Positions 27,886 to 35,080 of a stretch of 64,000 bases of DNA are shown here, piece after piece. Within the stretch, counting starts at the first letter, position 1, and the number at the start of each line of letters is the position of its first letter. The stretch lies in contig CAJMFH010000002.1 in the NCBI GenBank assembly GCA_905212635.1, forward strand, positions 1 to 64,000. The letters run 5' to 3'. The position numbers and the translations under genes were made by a program. Origin of the DNA: an uncultured Lachnoclostridium sp. Its GTDB lineage: Bacteria; Bacillota; Clostridia; Lachnospirales; Lachnospiraceae. Below the pieces are notes generated by a model, which did no database searches, had not been told where the DNA came from, and saw only the letters and a program-made list of their open reading frames with translations.

Positions 27886-27923
27886 GAAAAAAAACACCAT
27901 GTCTCGTACAAGATATGGTGTTT
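27886..27923 (-). terminator. Terminator after pdxT
   Basis: AAACACCAT and ATGGTGTTT form a 9-bp stem, extendable inwards by GTCT/AGAT, followed on the minus strand by a run of T residues. T-rich sequence on both sides makes it potentially bidirectional. It isolates pdxST from the dcw promoter. Confidence 0.85.
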
Positions 27924-27971
27924 AAAAATTTTTTTACAATATTTTATGGAAATTTATTCCTTTTTCCCCAC

Positions 27972-28553
27972 TTAAGCCGCTTTTGCCATTTTTTCACACA
28001 TTGCCAGGAACTTTTTATGTATCGCCTGATTCTCATCCAGCTCCGGATGAAAAGAAATGGCAATCTGATTCTGGTACTGCACACCTACGATATTTCCGTC
28101 TACTTTCGCAAGGATCTGTACTCCCGGTTCCACGGACTCAATGTATGGTGCGCGGATGAATGTCATCGGGATCTTACCGATTCCCTCAAACTCATGCTCC
28201 GTATAAAAGCTTCCCAATTGTCTGCCATAGGCATTTCGTTTCACGGTAACCGGCAGTGTTGCCAAATGTACGGTCGTATCGTCAGCAATTTTTTCTGCCA
28301 AAAGGATCAATCCGGCGCATGTCGCAAGTACCGGCAGTCCCTCTTCGATCCGTTTCTTTACCGTATCAAACATACCGAGTTCACGCAAAAGTTTTCCCTG
28401 TACCGTACTTTCTCCACCCGGCAGAATCAATCCGTCCAGTTTTTGATCCAGATCTTTTGCCTGCCGGATCTCGACGCAGGACACTCCAAGGTTTTCCATC
28501 ACTTTACAATGTTCGGCAAACGCTCCCTGAACAGCAAGTACACCTATTTTCAT
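27972..28553 (-). CDS. pdxT: Pyridoxal 5'-phosphate synthase glutaminase subunit
   Basis: The product has 193 residues from ATG 28553 (MKIGVLAVQGAFAEH), the normal start of the family; a longer frame to 28583 overlaps the end of pdxS. It hydrolyses glutamine and channels ammonia to PdxS. The glutaminase motifs are LPGGESTVQGKLLRELG, the nucleophile Cys in ATCAGLILLA, and the His/Glu pair in AISFHPELD. It follows pdxS by 19 bases and ends before a strong terminator. Confidence 0.97.
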   Translation of the reverse strand: MKIGVLAVQGAFAEHCKVMENLGVSCVEIRQAKDLDQKLDGLILPGGESTVQGKLLRELGMFDTVKKRIEEGLPVLATCAGLILLAEKIADDTTVHLATLPVTVKRNAYGRQLGSFYTEHEFEGIGKIPMTFIRAPYIESVEPGVQILAKVDGNIVGVQYQNQIAISFHPELDENQAIHKKFLAMCEKMAKAA

Positions 28554-28572
28554 GAGGCTCACTTCCTTTCCA

Positions 28573-29445
28573 TTATTTACCACGTTCTGCCATCAAAAGT
28601 TCGATTTCCTGCTCATTGATACCTACCATTGCCTCTCCGAGATCCGCAGAAAGTTTTGCGATCATATCGGCATCGGTATAATTGGTAACCGCTTTTACGA
28701 TTGCCTGCGCACGTTTTTCCGGATTTCCGGACTTAAAGATACCGGATCCCACAAATACGCCTTCGGCGCCCAGCTGCATCATAAGTGCTGCATCTGCCGG
28801 TGTAGCCACACCACCTGCGGCAAAGTTTACAACCGGAATACGACCATTATCATGTACATACTGAACCAGATCATAAGGGACCTGCAAATTCTTTGCTTCA
28901 TCGTACAATTCATCTTCACGCATGGATGTGATCTTTGCAATTTCCTGATTCATCATGCGCATATGACGCACTGCCTGTACGACATCACCGGTTCCCGGCT
29001 CACCCTTGGTACGGATCATGGATGCCCCTTCATTGATACGGCGCAATGCCTCACCAAGGTCTTTTGCTCCACATACAAATGGTACTTTGAATTTTGTCTT
29101 ATCGATATGATATTTATCGTCTGCCGGTGAAAGCACTTCACTTTCATCGATATAGTCGATTTCAATGGCTTCCAGAAGCTGTGCTTCTACAAAATGTCCG
29201 ATACGGCACTTTGCCATAACCGGGATGGAAACGGCTTCCTGGATTCCCTTGATCATCTTCGGATCACTCATACGTGCAACACCGCCTGCTGCGCGGATAT
29301 CTGCCGGAATACGCTCCAGTGCCATAACTGCACATGCTCCTGCATTTTCTGCAATCTTCGCCTGCTCCGGTGTCGTAACATCCATGATTACGCCGCCTTT
29401 TAACATCTGTGCCAATTCTTTATTTAATTTGTATCTTTCATTCAT
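28573..29445 (-). CDS. pdxS: Pyridoxal 5'-phosphate synthase lyase subunit
   Basis: The product has 290 residues. It builds PLP from ribose 5-phosphate, glyceraldehyde 3-phosphate and ammonia in the deoxyxylulose-independent route. Landmarks are [100 protein letters not shown] and [18 protein letters not shown]. The start follows AGGAGG. The upstream region carries repeated CTGG/CCAG motifs that may bind a regulator, but no pdxR-like gene is present. Confidence 0.98.
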   Translation of the reverse strand: MNERYKLNKELAQMLKGGVIMDVTTPEQAKIAENAGACAVMALERIPADIRAAGGVARMSDPKMIKGIQEAVSIPVMAKCRIGHFVEAQLLEAIEIDYIDESEVLSPADDKYHIDKTKFKVPFVCGAKDLGEALRRINEGASMIRTKGEPGTGDVVQAVRHMRMMNQEIAKITSMREDELYDEAKNLQVPYDLVQYVHDNGRIPVVNFAAGGVATPADAALMMQLGAEGVFVGSGIFKSGNPEKRAQAIVKAVTNYTDADMIAKLSADLGEAMVGINEQEIELLMAERGK

Positions 29446-29513
29446 TTTATGTCATCCTCCTAATACTTATCGTGTTTATTAAGAACATGTTCATTTTGAA
29501 TGATACACTATAT

Positions 29514-29561
29514 CTGGCACTTTGAAAATATCCAGTTTTGTTTATTTTTGGATGCCAGTTT
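29514..29561 (-). promoter_or_regulatory. Repeated CTGG/CCAG motifs upstream of pdxS
   Basis: CCAGTTT occurs at 29532-29538 and 29555-29561 (23 bases apart), and CTGGCA at 29514-29519 is the inverse of TGCCAG at 29553-29558. A direct repeat plus an inverted copy, about 70-115 bases before pdxS, resembles operators of MocR-type (PdxR) regulators. The regulator assignment is inference. Confidence 0.4.
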
Positions 29562-29647
29562 GAAGGTGGGAAAGGATCCTTCATAATACCAGCTACGCCA
29601 GAACACCACATCCCCCTCCGCGCAGCAGACTTCTAAAAAAATACGTT

Positions 29648-29694
29648 TAAAAAAGAATCATATACCAACCCTAAATAAGGTATTGGTATATGAT
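29648..29694 (-). terminator. Terminator after the membrane PLD-like gene
   Basis: ATCATATACCAA and TTGGTATATGAT form a perfect 12-bp stem with a 14-base loop; on the minus strand it is followed by CTTTTTT. It lies about 40 bases after the stop at 29732. The stretch between this hairpin and the pdxS leader holds no gene. Confidence 0.85.
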
Positions 29695-29731
29695 CCTTCC
29701 TAACTAGTATTATTTTGGTCAGGCTATTAGT

Positions 29732-30598
29732 TCATAAGTTGTTCCTAATGTTTCTAAGTTCAGCCAAATTTTGTATCTTATGGGCATCTCTCCATTGGTT
29801 TGCAAGACTATGTTTGAACACGTTATACCATTCTCTTGAGTATTTGTTGTCAACAAGAACATTCGGATTCTTCTTTTCCGCTTTATCAATAGCATATAAA
29901 TAGAAAGATACCTTTATTTTGCTAGTTCCTTTTGAAACTCTCGGTTCCTCATTTTTATTTGTTAAAATATCATGTGCAACAAAAGAAGCAGAAAATGTAG
30001 TGTTTGAGAATCTTATCTCGAGCGCCCCACTTTCTATGTATGTTTCAATATCATTAATTTCTTCCAGCCTCATAATAGCTTGATATTGCATCCCTTTCAT
30101 CATATGAACAGCATCTTGCGTATTTGCTTCACTTCCAAAATACAATTCTGCCTGCTTATCAAAATTATGATGATCACAAAACAACACACATACTTTTTTC
30201 CCATTTACTAATAATCTTTCAACCCTCTTACCATAAGTTTCAAAAAAATTATTCAATGCTATTCCTGATATAAAAAACATATTATTCGTTTTTTTAAAAA
30301 ACCTTTTTAAATCAAAGTCTGCTACTCGAAAAAATTTTCCATCCTTAATTTCGTCTTTTCGTAATATTCGATTTAATTTTCTCTGTTGTATACTATCTTT
30401 CAAAGAAAGTGATAATAACTCCACACACGCCAATGTGAGTAACGTAACTATAATGGGTTCTATTTCATTAAACGTCATTCCAGCAAATGTTGATATTATA
30501 ATAGTAATTAGAATAAGAACTACCTGAATTTTTCCATTATGTTGTTCATAAAATTCCTCAATAGCCGATTTATAATCTTCTACTCTTTGATTTTTCAT
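29732..30598 (-). CDS. Two-helix membrane protein with a PLD-like C-terminal domain
   Basis: The product has 288 residues from ATG 30598 (MKNQRVEDY), 8 bases after GAGGG; an upstream ATG at 30625 has no binding site. Two transmembrane helices (about 24-41 and 46-64: VVLILITIIISTFAGMTF, IIVTLLTLACVELLSLSL) are followed by a soluble domain. The latter, FFISGIALNNFFETYGKRV, LLVNGKKVCVLFCDH, ALEIRFSNTTFSASFVAHD, KVSFYLYA and a W near the end, resembles catalytically degraded phospholipase-D-like folds found attached to bacterial sensor and immunity proteins. No intact HxKx4D motif is seen. It has its own TTGACA promoter and terminator, so it is a single-gene unit. Function unknown. Confidence 0.6.
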   Translation of the reverse strand: MKNQRVEDYKSAIEEFYEQHNGKIQVVLILITIIISTFAGMTFNEIEPIIVTLLTLACVELLSLSLKDSIQQRKLNRILRKDEIKDGKFFRVADFDLKRFFKKTNNMFFISGIALNNFFETYGKRVERLLVNGKKVCVLFCDHHNFDKQAELYFGSEANTQDAVHMMKGMQYQAIMRLEEINDIETYIESGALEIRFSNTTFSASFVAHDILTNKNEEPRVSKGTSKIKVSFYLYAIDKAEKKNPNVLVDNKYSREWYNVFKHSLANQWRDAHKIQNLAELRNIRNNL

Positions 30599-30640
30599 CA
30601 ACGATTCCCTCTTTTCTACTTTCATTTTATCTATTAAAAA

Positions 30641-30669
30641 GTAATATCATATTCCCCTAATTATGTCAA
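30641..30669 (-). promoter_or_regulatory. Promoter of the membrane PLD-like gene
   Basis: On the minus strand a perfect TTGACA (30664-30669), a 17-base spacer and TATTAC (30641-30646) lie about 45 bases before the start. Confidence 0.65.
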
Positions 30670-30682
30670 CGCATCCTCTTCG

Positions 30683-30717
30683 TTTTTACATTATTTTACC
30701 TTTTTTTACATTATTTT
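30683..30717. repeat. 20-base-period direct repeat upstream of the PLD-like gene promoter
   Basis: TTTTTACATTATTTT is present twice, at 30683-30697 and 30703-30717. The copies are two helical turns apart and sit just upstream of the TTGACA, where an activator could bind. A plain slippage duplication is the alternative. Confidence 0.5.
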
Positions 30718-30725
30718 CCCTATTT

Positions 30726-31418
30726 CTAAATTTTCCTGAAACCCGCACTCCTTTTTTGCATTTCCTCCGCCTGATACTGAATCAAAAATGCCTGCGCCTC
30801 ATTACTGCTTCGAATAAAATAACGTTCGCCGTCATTTTCAACAAATGCCGTATTATTTCCCATCGCCAGCCCCGGCATATTTTTTTCCAACAACATTGTA
30901 TCAAACGAACTCTGTCTTTCTTCGTAATGAGGACAAAATGCCATAGGAACGATGCCCAATCCATCCGCCCAGCAATACTCCCATTCGCTTTCCTTTGAAA
31001 AAGATTGGGAATCACTATGTCCACAGCAAAACCAACAAATTGCTCCGGCACTAATTCCCGTTAATACGGCGGTATCTTTCTCATATATTTCCTTCAATTT
31101 TTCGTCCACACCATACTTTTTCCACATTTGCATCATGAAAACGGTGTCACCGCCTCCGACATAAATAATATCCGCCCAAACCAACAAATCATTGATCGTA
31201 TCTTCACTGGGCGCAGACATGAGACAAAGGCACTTCACCTCACATCCCAGTTTATTATATTCTTTGGTAAACGTATCCCGATAATCTTGTGCATCCTGAC
31301 TTGCCGTTCCTATAAACAGTACATTTGGATTTTGTTTCTTTGCTAGTTTAATTGCATATTTATTTAGTGGTCTTGTAGATAATAAATCGCCGCTTGCTAT
31401 TGCTACAATTCTTCCCAT
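30726..31418 (-). CDS. Peptidase E-like protein (family S51)
   Basis: The product has 230 residues. It resembles alpha-aspartyl dipeptidase: VLFIGTASQDAQDYRDTFTK, DIIYVGGGDTVFMMQMWK, the nucleophile elbow TGISAGAICWF with the catalytic Ser, and FCPHYEERQSSF. Typical peptidase E removes N-terminal Asp from dipeptides; close clostridial relatives are uncharacterised. The start follows GGAGG. It precedes the PLD-like gene and follows the small 72-residue protein by 37 bases. Confidence 0.82.
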   Translation of the reverse strand: MGRIVAIASGDLLSTRPLNKYAIKLAKKQNPNVLFIGTASQDAQDYRDTFTKEYNKLGCEVKCLCLMSAPSEDTINDLLVWADIIYVGGGDTVFMMQMWKKYGVDEKLKEIYEKDTAVLTGISAGAICWFCCGHSDSQSFSKESEWEYCWADGLGIVPMAFCPHYEERQSSFDTMLLEKNMPGLAMGNNTAFVENDGERYFIRSSNEAQAFLIQYQAEEMQKRSAGFRKI

Positions 31419-31455
31419 CTGTGTCCTCCATTTTACTAAAATTTGTGTGTTTCCC

Positions 31456-31674
31456 TTAATACTCTTTTGGTATCTCGCCTTCTATCCCATACATTTCCTT
31501 AAATTTCACAAGATCAGCCTGCGTTTTGATCAGCATAATTTCTTCCCACTTTCCTGTACGAATATCCTTAAAACCGGCAACCTGCTCTCCATTACAAATG
31601 CTTGCTTTTATCACCGGCTTTTTATTTTCTTTATCATACGGCTCAGGTACTATTTTCTTTCTGAAAAAACGCAT
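31456..31674 (-). CDS. Small conserved protein of unknown function
   Basis: The product has 72 residues, starting MRFFRKKIVPEPYDKE and ending MYGIEGEIPKEY. It has a clear GGAGGG ribosome binding site 7 bases before the ATG and sits in a co-oriented chain between the HEPN gene and peptidase E. A GEQVAGFKDIRTGKWEE segment looks like a small beta sheet followed by a helix. I do not recognise a functional domain. No signal peptide or membrane helix. Confidence 0.7.
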   Translation of the reverse strand: MRFFRKKIVPEPYDKENKKPVIKASICNGEQVAGFKDIRTGKWEEIMLIKTQADLVKFKEMYGIEGEIPKEY

Positions 31675-31692
31675 TGTCCGCCCTCCAAGTTC

Positions 31693-32094
31693 TCAGTTGT
31701 TATCTATAAATGTCTTAGCTTTATACAAAAATTCTACTGCCATTTTCACCTGTTCTTGACATTCTTTTTTATCAGCTATATAAAAATCATCATAATCAGA
31801 ATTATTTCTTATTCTCTGAGCATTTGCAATTCTTTTATAATCCCCTGCTTTAAATCCTCCAATTTGATCTTTAATATAATGTACATTAAATTGCCTTAGA
31901 CATCCGTTATGTGAATCAGCATCAATTTCCTTCATCGCAAGCAAGGCTTTCATCGTCTTTTCCATTGCGTAAAAAGCTCTATTATTTGCTGACTTATACC
32001 GCTCATTTTTTAATAATTCCTGTGCTTCTTCAACCAGTTCCTCAGCTCTTTCTATGCGAACCTTTGCCAAAACTCCATAAGTTTCTTTATCCAT
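31693..32094 (-). CDS. HEPN-domain protein, toxin-like partner of the MNT gene
   Basis: The product has 133 residues, all helical, matching PF05168-type HEPN proteins: ERAEELVEEAQELLKN, YKSANNRAFYAMEKTMKALL, KDQIGGFKAGDYKRI and RIRNNSDYDDFYIADK. The standard RNase motif Rx4-6H of HepT is replaced by R-x3-DY without a histidine (around residues 96-101), so RNase activity is doubtful. It overlaps the nucleotidyltransferase gene by 8 bases. MNT/HEPN pairs are known as type VII toxin-antitoxin systems in which MNT AMPylates a Tyr of the HEPN toxin. Confidence 0.82.
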   Translation of the reverse strand: MDKETYGVLAKVRIERAEELVEEAQELLKNERYKSANNRAFYAMEKTMKALLAMKEIDADSHNGCLRQFNVHYIKDQIGGFKAGDYKRIANAQRIRNNSDYDDFYIADKKECQEQVKMAVEFLYKAKTFIDNN

Positions 32095-32425
32095 ATATTA
32101 CCCTTCCCTCTTTTTCAATATTTTTAAAATACGCATACCATGCCTTTTTTTCCATAAACTCATTTTCGGGAATACAGGTATACTCAACTATAGTATTTGT
32201 CTCCATTGCAATGTCAGTAACTATATCCATCAAAAGATCATCATACTTTTTAGCTTGCAGCCTGTCGCAATCTGTTAATATTGCGACATCAATATCTGAA
32301 TTTTCCGTATAATCTCCTCGGGCACATGAGCCATATATGACTATTTTTTTTACATGGTTTTTCATATTTAAAGGTATTTTTTCTTTTAAAATCTCAATCG
32401 CTTGTTCAATGTCATTACGATTCAT
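32087..32425 (-). CDS. Minimal nucleotidyltransferase (MntA-like antitoxin)
   Basis: The product has 112 residues. The nucleotidyltransferase signature GSCARGDYTENSDIDVAIL (residues 32-50) has the GS motif and the DxD metal-binding pair intact. It is the first gene of the pair and its stop codon overlaps the HEPN start, indicating coupling. In characterised pairs this enzyme neutralises HEPN by adding AMP. The start follows GGAGGG. Pairs of this kind are commonly mobile and strain-specific. Confidence 0.85.
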   Translation of the reverse strand: MNRNDIEQAIEILKEKIPLNMKNHVKKIVIYGSCARGDYTENSDIDVAILTDCDRLQAKKYDDLLMDIVTDIAMETNTIVEYTCIPENEFMEKKAWYAYFKNIEKEGRVIYG

Positions 32426-32476
32426 ATTAGTCCCTCCATCACAAAATATATTTTCTCTGCCTCTTTATGCAATTCC

Positions 32477-32812
32477 CTATTTATCTTCCTCTTCCCGCTT
32501 CAATGACTTTTGTGTCTCAAATCCCTCAGGATATCTGCTCTTTAATTTATCGATGTTGCCCTGAAAAACATCTTCCAGTGGAACATCTAATGCGGTAGCT
32601 GCTTCTGCCAGATACCATGCAATATCGCCAAGTTCTTTTACCAAATGCTCTTTATCCAGTTCATGCCCCTGCGCCATCCATTTTTTTACAATGTCAATCG
32701 CCTCTCCGGACTCTCCACACAATCCCATAACACTGTTGATCAAAACATCCTTTTTATCGAGCGCAGGATTGAGTGTTGTCATTGCCAGTTTTTGATACTC
32801 ATTTACTTTCAT
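32477..32812 (-). CDS. MazG-like nucleotide pyrophosphohydrolase
   Basis: The product has 111 residues from ATG 32812 (MKVNEYQKLA), 8 bases after GGAGG. The all-alpha NTP-PPase motifs are present: GLCGESGEAIDIVKKWMAQG and KEHLVKELGDIAWYLAEAAT, with the Mg-binding acidic residues. Such enzymes cleave dNTPs or modified NTPs to the monophosphate and pyrophosphate. It follows the ASCH gene by 15 bases. The substrate cannot be told. Confidence 0.82.
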   Translation of the reverse strand: MKVNEYQKLAMTTLNPALDKKDVLINSVMGLCGESGEAIDIVKKWMAQGHELDKEHLVKELGDIAWYLAEAATALDVPLEDVFQGNIDKLKSRYPEGFETQKSLKREEEDK

Positions 32813-32827
32813 TTTCTGTTCCTCCAT

Positions 32828-33214
32828 TCACATTTCAAATTCCCAGATACTAAGTTTGCCTTTTGCCGGCATCGGTTCGGTTTTTACTATATTTTCCAGT
32901 TTAAATCCATACCCTTCCCATTCTGTATGCTTGATAATGCTGGAATATATCTCCGCATTTCTTTCACTTAATTTCTTCCTTAATTCATCGTCCACTTTTA
33001 TACAGTCAGACAAGGTAACCTTTGCAATAATACAGCCGCTTGGATATTCCAGATTCAGATGTTTAAATTTTTTCATTGCCTTTTTGTCTACACCCTTGCC
33101 GGCGTGGATAAGAATTTCACCTCTGTATTTTGTTTTCCAAGTTCTAAACTCATATTCTTTCAGCCCTGCTGCAATCAATGAGGCAAAAGGCTGTTTTATT
33201 GTAATTGCTTTCAT
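32828..33214 (-). CDS. ASCH-domain protein
   Basis: The product has 128 residues. The start MKAITIKQPFASLIAAGLKE, then YEFRTWKTKYRGEILIHAGK and a C-terminal GKLSIWEFEM, fit the ASCH family, a PUA-like beta-barrel fold that binds or processes RNA or nucleosides. Some members hydrolyse N4-acetylcytidine; others act in translation or toxin-antitoxin loci. The start follows GGAGG. The close spacing with the MazG-like gene suggests joint expression and a nucleotide-related role, which is inference. Confidence 0.8.
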   Translation of the reverse strand: MKAITIKQPFASLIAAGLKEYEFRTWKTKYRGEILIHAGKGVDKKAMKKFKHLNLEYPSGCIIAKVTLSDCIKVDDELRKKLSERNAEIYSSIIKHTEWEGYGFKLENIVKTEPMPAKGKLSIWEFEM

Positions 33215-33229
33215 GTTCTACCTCCGTCA

Positions 33230-33277
33230 ACGCAAATCCCCGTTTATGTAAGCGCAGATTCTACGCAAATCCCCGTT
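33230..33277. repeat. Short duplication at the 3' end of the metallopeptidase-like gene
   Basis: ACGCAAATCCCCGTT is present at 33230-33244 and 33263-33277, 33 bases apart. The second copy holds the last codons of the gene ending at 33261; the first lies in the gap before the ASCH gene. It looks like a recent duplication. Confidence 0.55.
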
Positions 33278-34151
33278 CGTTATGTTTCAAAATGCCAGCA
33301 TCTTTCAACGCCTGCCGATATAGTTCAACAGGAGACCGCTGCTTCTTCTCAAAATTTTCATAATATTCCACATATTTCCGGTGTTCTTGAAATCGTATGT
33401 TTCCCATTATCTTTTTCAAATAATACTCGGCAAGACCTTCTGTCGCTTCCCATGTATCCAATGTTTTAAACGCATTTTCATTGGCTAAAACGTTCATCAA
33501 CAGATAAATGATAAATTCATGACCAATAAAATAAAACGCATCTTCAAAATCTCTTTCAATCCCGATAACATCCTGACTTTGGGAAATGTCAATTGCTTCT
33601 GCCCCACCTTCTACAGACGTTACAAATGTTACCGTAAACAGATCACTTGGCAGCCGGCAGCCAAGCCATTCTTCAGCCTTATCTGTAAATTGCGTGTTTT
33701 CAAAAGCAATCTGTAATTGAGGAATGTAATTTTCTATTTTATTTTTTTCATCCTGCCATATATTTTCGACATAATCATCATAGTACTTTACCATAATTTC
33801 TGCAATGGAAATAATACGTTCCGCATATTGTATTTTTATCGGATCTGCTATGTCCGGCGCACTTCCCTTGATTCCTTTCTTCTCAAAATCAATAATCGAA
33901 CCGTAGTATTCTTTTGCGGACACTTCTGCACACGCCGGCTCCGACACCATTAACGCATACAACGCCCCACAATGTTCTCCGCCGGATACGGTAAGCAATT
34001 GCTCATTGCCTTTGAGCACCATTAAATCCCTTTCCAAATACCGCGGGCGATAGTGCTCACCATAGGCATTGTCATACCCACATTTTGCGACGGATAACAT
34101 ATGAAAAATATAATTGGTATCTTTATTTGCCGCAAATTTTATTTTGTTCAC
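33261..34151 (-). CDS. Unknown protein resembling a degenerate zinc metallopeptidase
   Basis: The product has 296 residues from a GTG start after AAGGGGG. It has no signal peptide or membrane anchor. Residues 207-221 read FYFIGHEFIIYLLMN and residues 234-245 WEATEGLAEYYL. The spacing and the EGLAEYYL block look like the third zinc ligand helix of gluzincins, but the HExxH motif is HEFII, lacking the second His. Either it has lost activity or the similarity is accidental. The N-terminal half (residues 1-130) is not recognised. It lies 37 bases after the cation efflux gene. Confidence 0.6.
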   Translation of the reverse strand: MNKIKFAANKDTNYIFHMLSVAKCGYDNAYGEHYRPRYLERDLMVLKGNEQLLTVSGGEHCGALYALMVSEPACAEVSAKEYYGSIIDFEKKGIKGSAPDIADPIKIQYAERIISIAEIMVKYYDDYVENIWQDEKNKIENYIPQLQIAFENTQFTDKAEEWLGCRLPSDLFTVTFVTSVEGGAEAIDISQSQDVIGIERDFEDAFYFIGHEFIIYLLMNVLANENAFKTLDTWEATEGLAEYYLKKIMGNIRFQEHRKYVEYYENFEKKQRSPVELYRQALKDAGILKHNERGFA

Positions 34152-34188
34152 TTGAATCCCCCTTAATTGGTTTATAAAAACAGCACCT

Positions 34189-35079
34189 CTAATCCGGAAT
34201 AATTTCTATATAAACCTGATCGTATTTATGCCGCAGTTCCTGCTTTATTTCGTCTCTTACCCGATGCAGAATACTGATATGAATGACGTCGGTCTGATTT
34301 CCTATGTACACCTCTACCCAGAGTTTTCGCCCCGTCTGGATCACATCTAAAAAAGTCACTTCATAAGGGTACTCCTGCATATGTTTATTTACAATGGCAT
34401 AAATCTGGTCAAACACTTCCTGTTCAGGGGCAAAAAGCACCAGATTCCGAATACTCTGGAAAATGACTTTGACCGGCTCTTTGATCAAAAACAATGCCAT
34501 GATAACGGCAACCGCCGGATCAATATAAGGAACCAGAAACTTTAATTTTGTTTGAACCAACATGGTCTGAACAGCAAAGGCAACCGCAACCCCCATACTG
34601 CTTACAATATCCAGTTTCCACATATACAATTCTGCTTTGATTGTGTCGGACTCATATTTTTTACTGTAATGACTCAGGAGCAGATACATTGCGGCACATC
34701 CGAGACACACGATAAATTCAAATACCGCGATACTTCCTGCATCCACATCATGTCCGCCCTGAAATAACAGTTTTACATTTTCAACCAGCAAATTACAGGT
34801 CAGAGCTAATAATACACTGTATTTCACAAGCAAAAACAATGACTCTACCTGCGAATATCCATACGGATGTTTTTCCGTAACCGGCGTATAAAGCAGCGGT
34901 ATGAGTACCAAAAAGGGGCCGATCATAACCAGATCCGCCGCGTCAAACAGACAGTCTGTCAACAGTGAGTGCGAATGCGTGATCCACGCCATGAGCCCCT
35001 CGGAAAGCACAAACAAAATACTGCCAATAAACGATAGCCTTAATATCAATTTTTCAATTTTCAACTTGCTTTTTTTCAT
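34189..35079 (-). CDS. Cation diffusion facilitator family transporter
   Basis: The product has 296 residues from ATG 35079 (MKKSKLKIEKL); AGAGGA lies in the last codons of the previous gene, whose TAA is one base before this ATG, so translation is probably coupled. Six transmembrane helices (e.g. SFIGSILFVLSEGLMAWITH, IDPAVAVIMALFLI) and motifs LLTDCLFDAADL and KLDIVSSMGVAVAFA fit CDF transporters, which export Zn, Fe, Mn or Cd in exchange for protons. The cytosolic C-terminal domain follows (QEYPYEVTFLDVIQTG, VYIEIIPD). The classical HxxxD pair is reduced to D-rich positions, so the metal is uncertain. Confidence 0.82.
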   Translation of the reverse strand: MKKSKLKIEKLILRLSFIGSILFVLSEGLMAWITHSHSLLTDCLFDAADLVMIGPFLVLIPLLYTPVTEKHPYGYSQVESLFLLVKYSVLLALTCNLLVENVKLLFQGGHDVDAGSIAVFEFIVCLGCAAMYLLLSHYSKKYESDTIKAELYMWKLDIVSSMGVAVAFAVQTMLVQTKLKFLVPYIDPAVAVIMALFLIKEPVKVIFQSIRNLVLFAPEQEVFDQIYAIVNKHMQEYPYEVTFLDVIQTGRKLWVEVYIGNQTDVIHISILHRVRDEIKQELRHKYDQVYIEIIPD

Positions 35080-35080
35080 T

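Noticed and set aside
29571..29647. Possible small gene or RNA between the pdxS leader and the terminator
   Set aside because: No frame with a binding site, no tRNA-like fold and no recognised RNA family.
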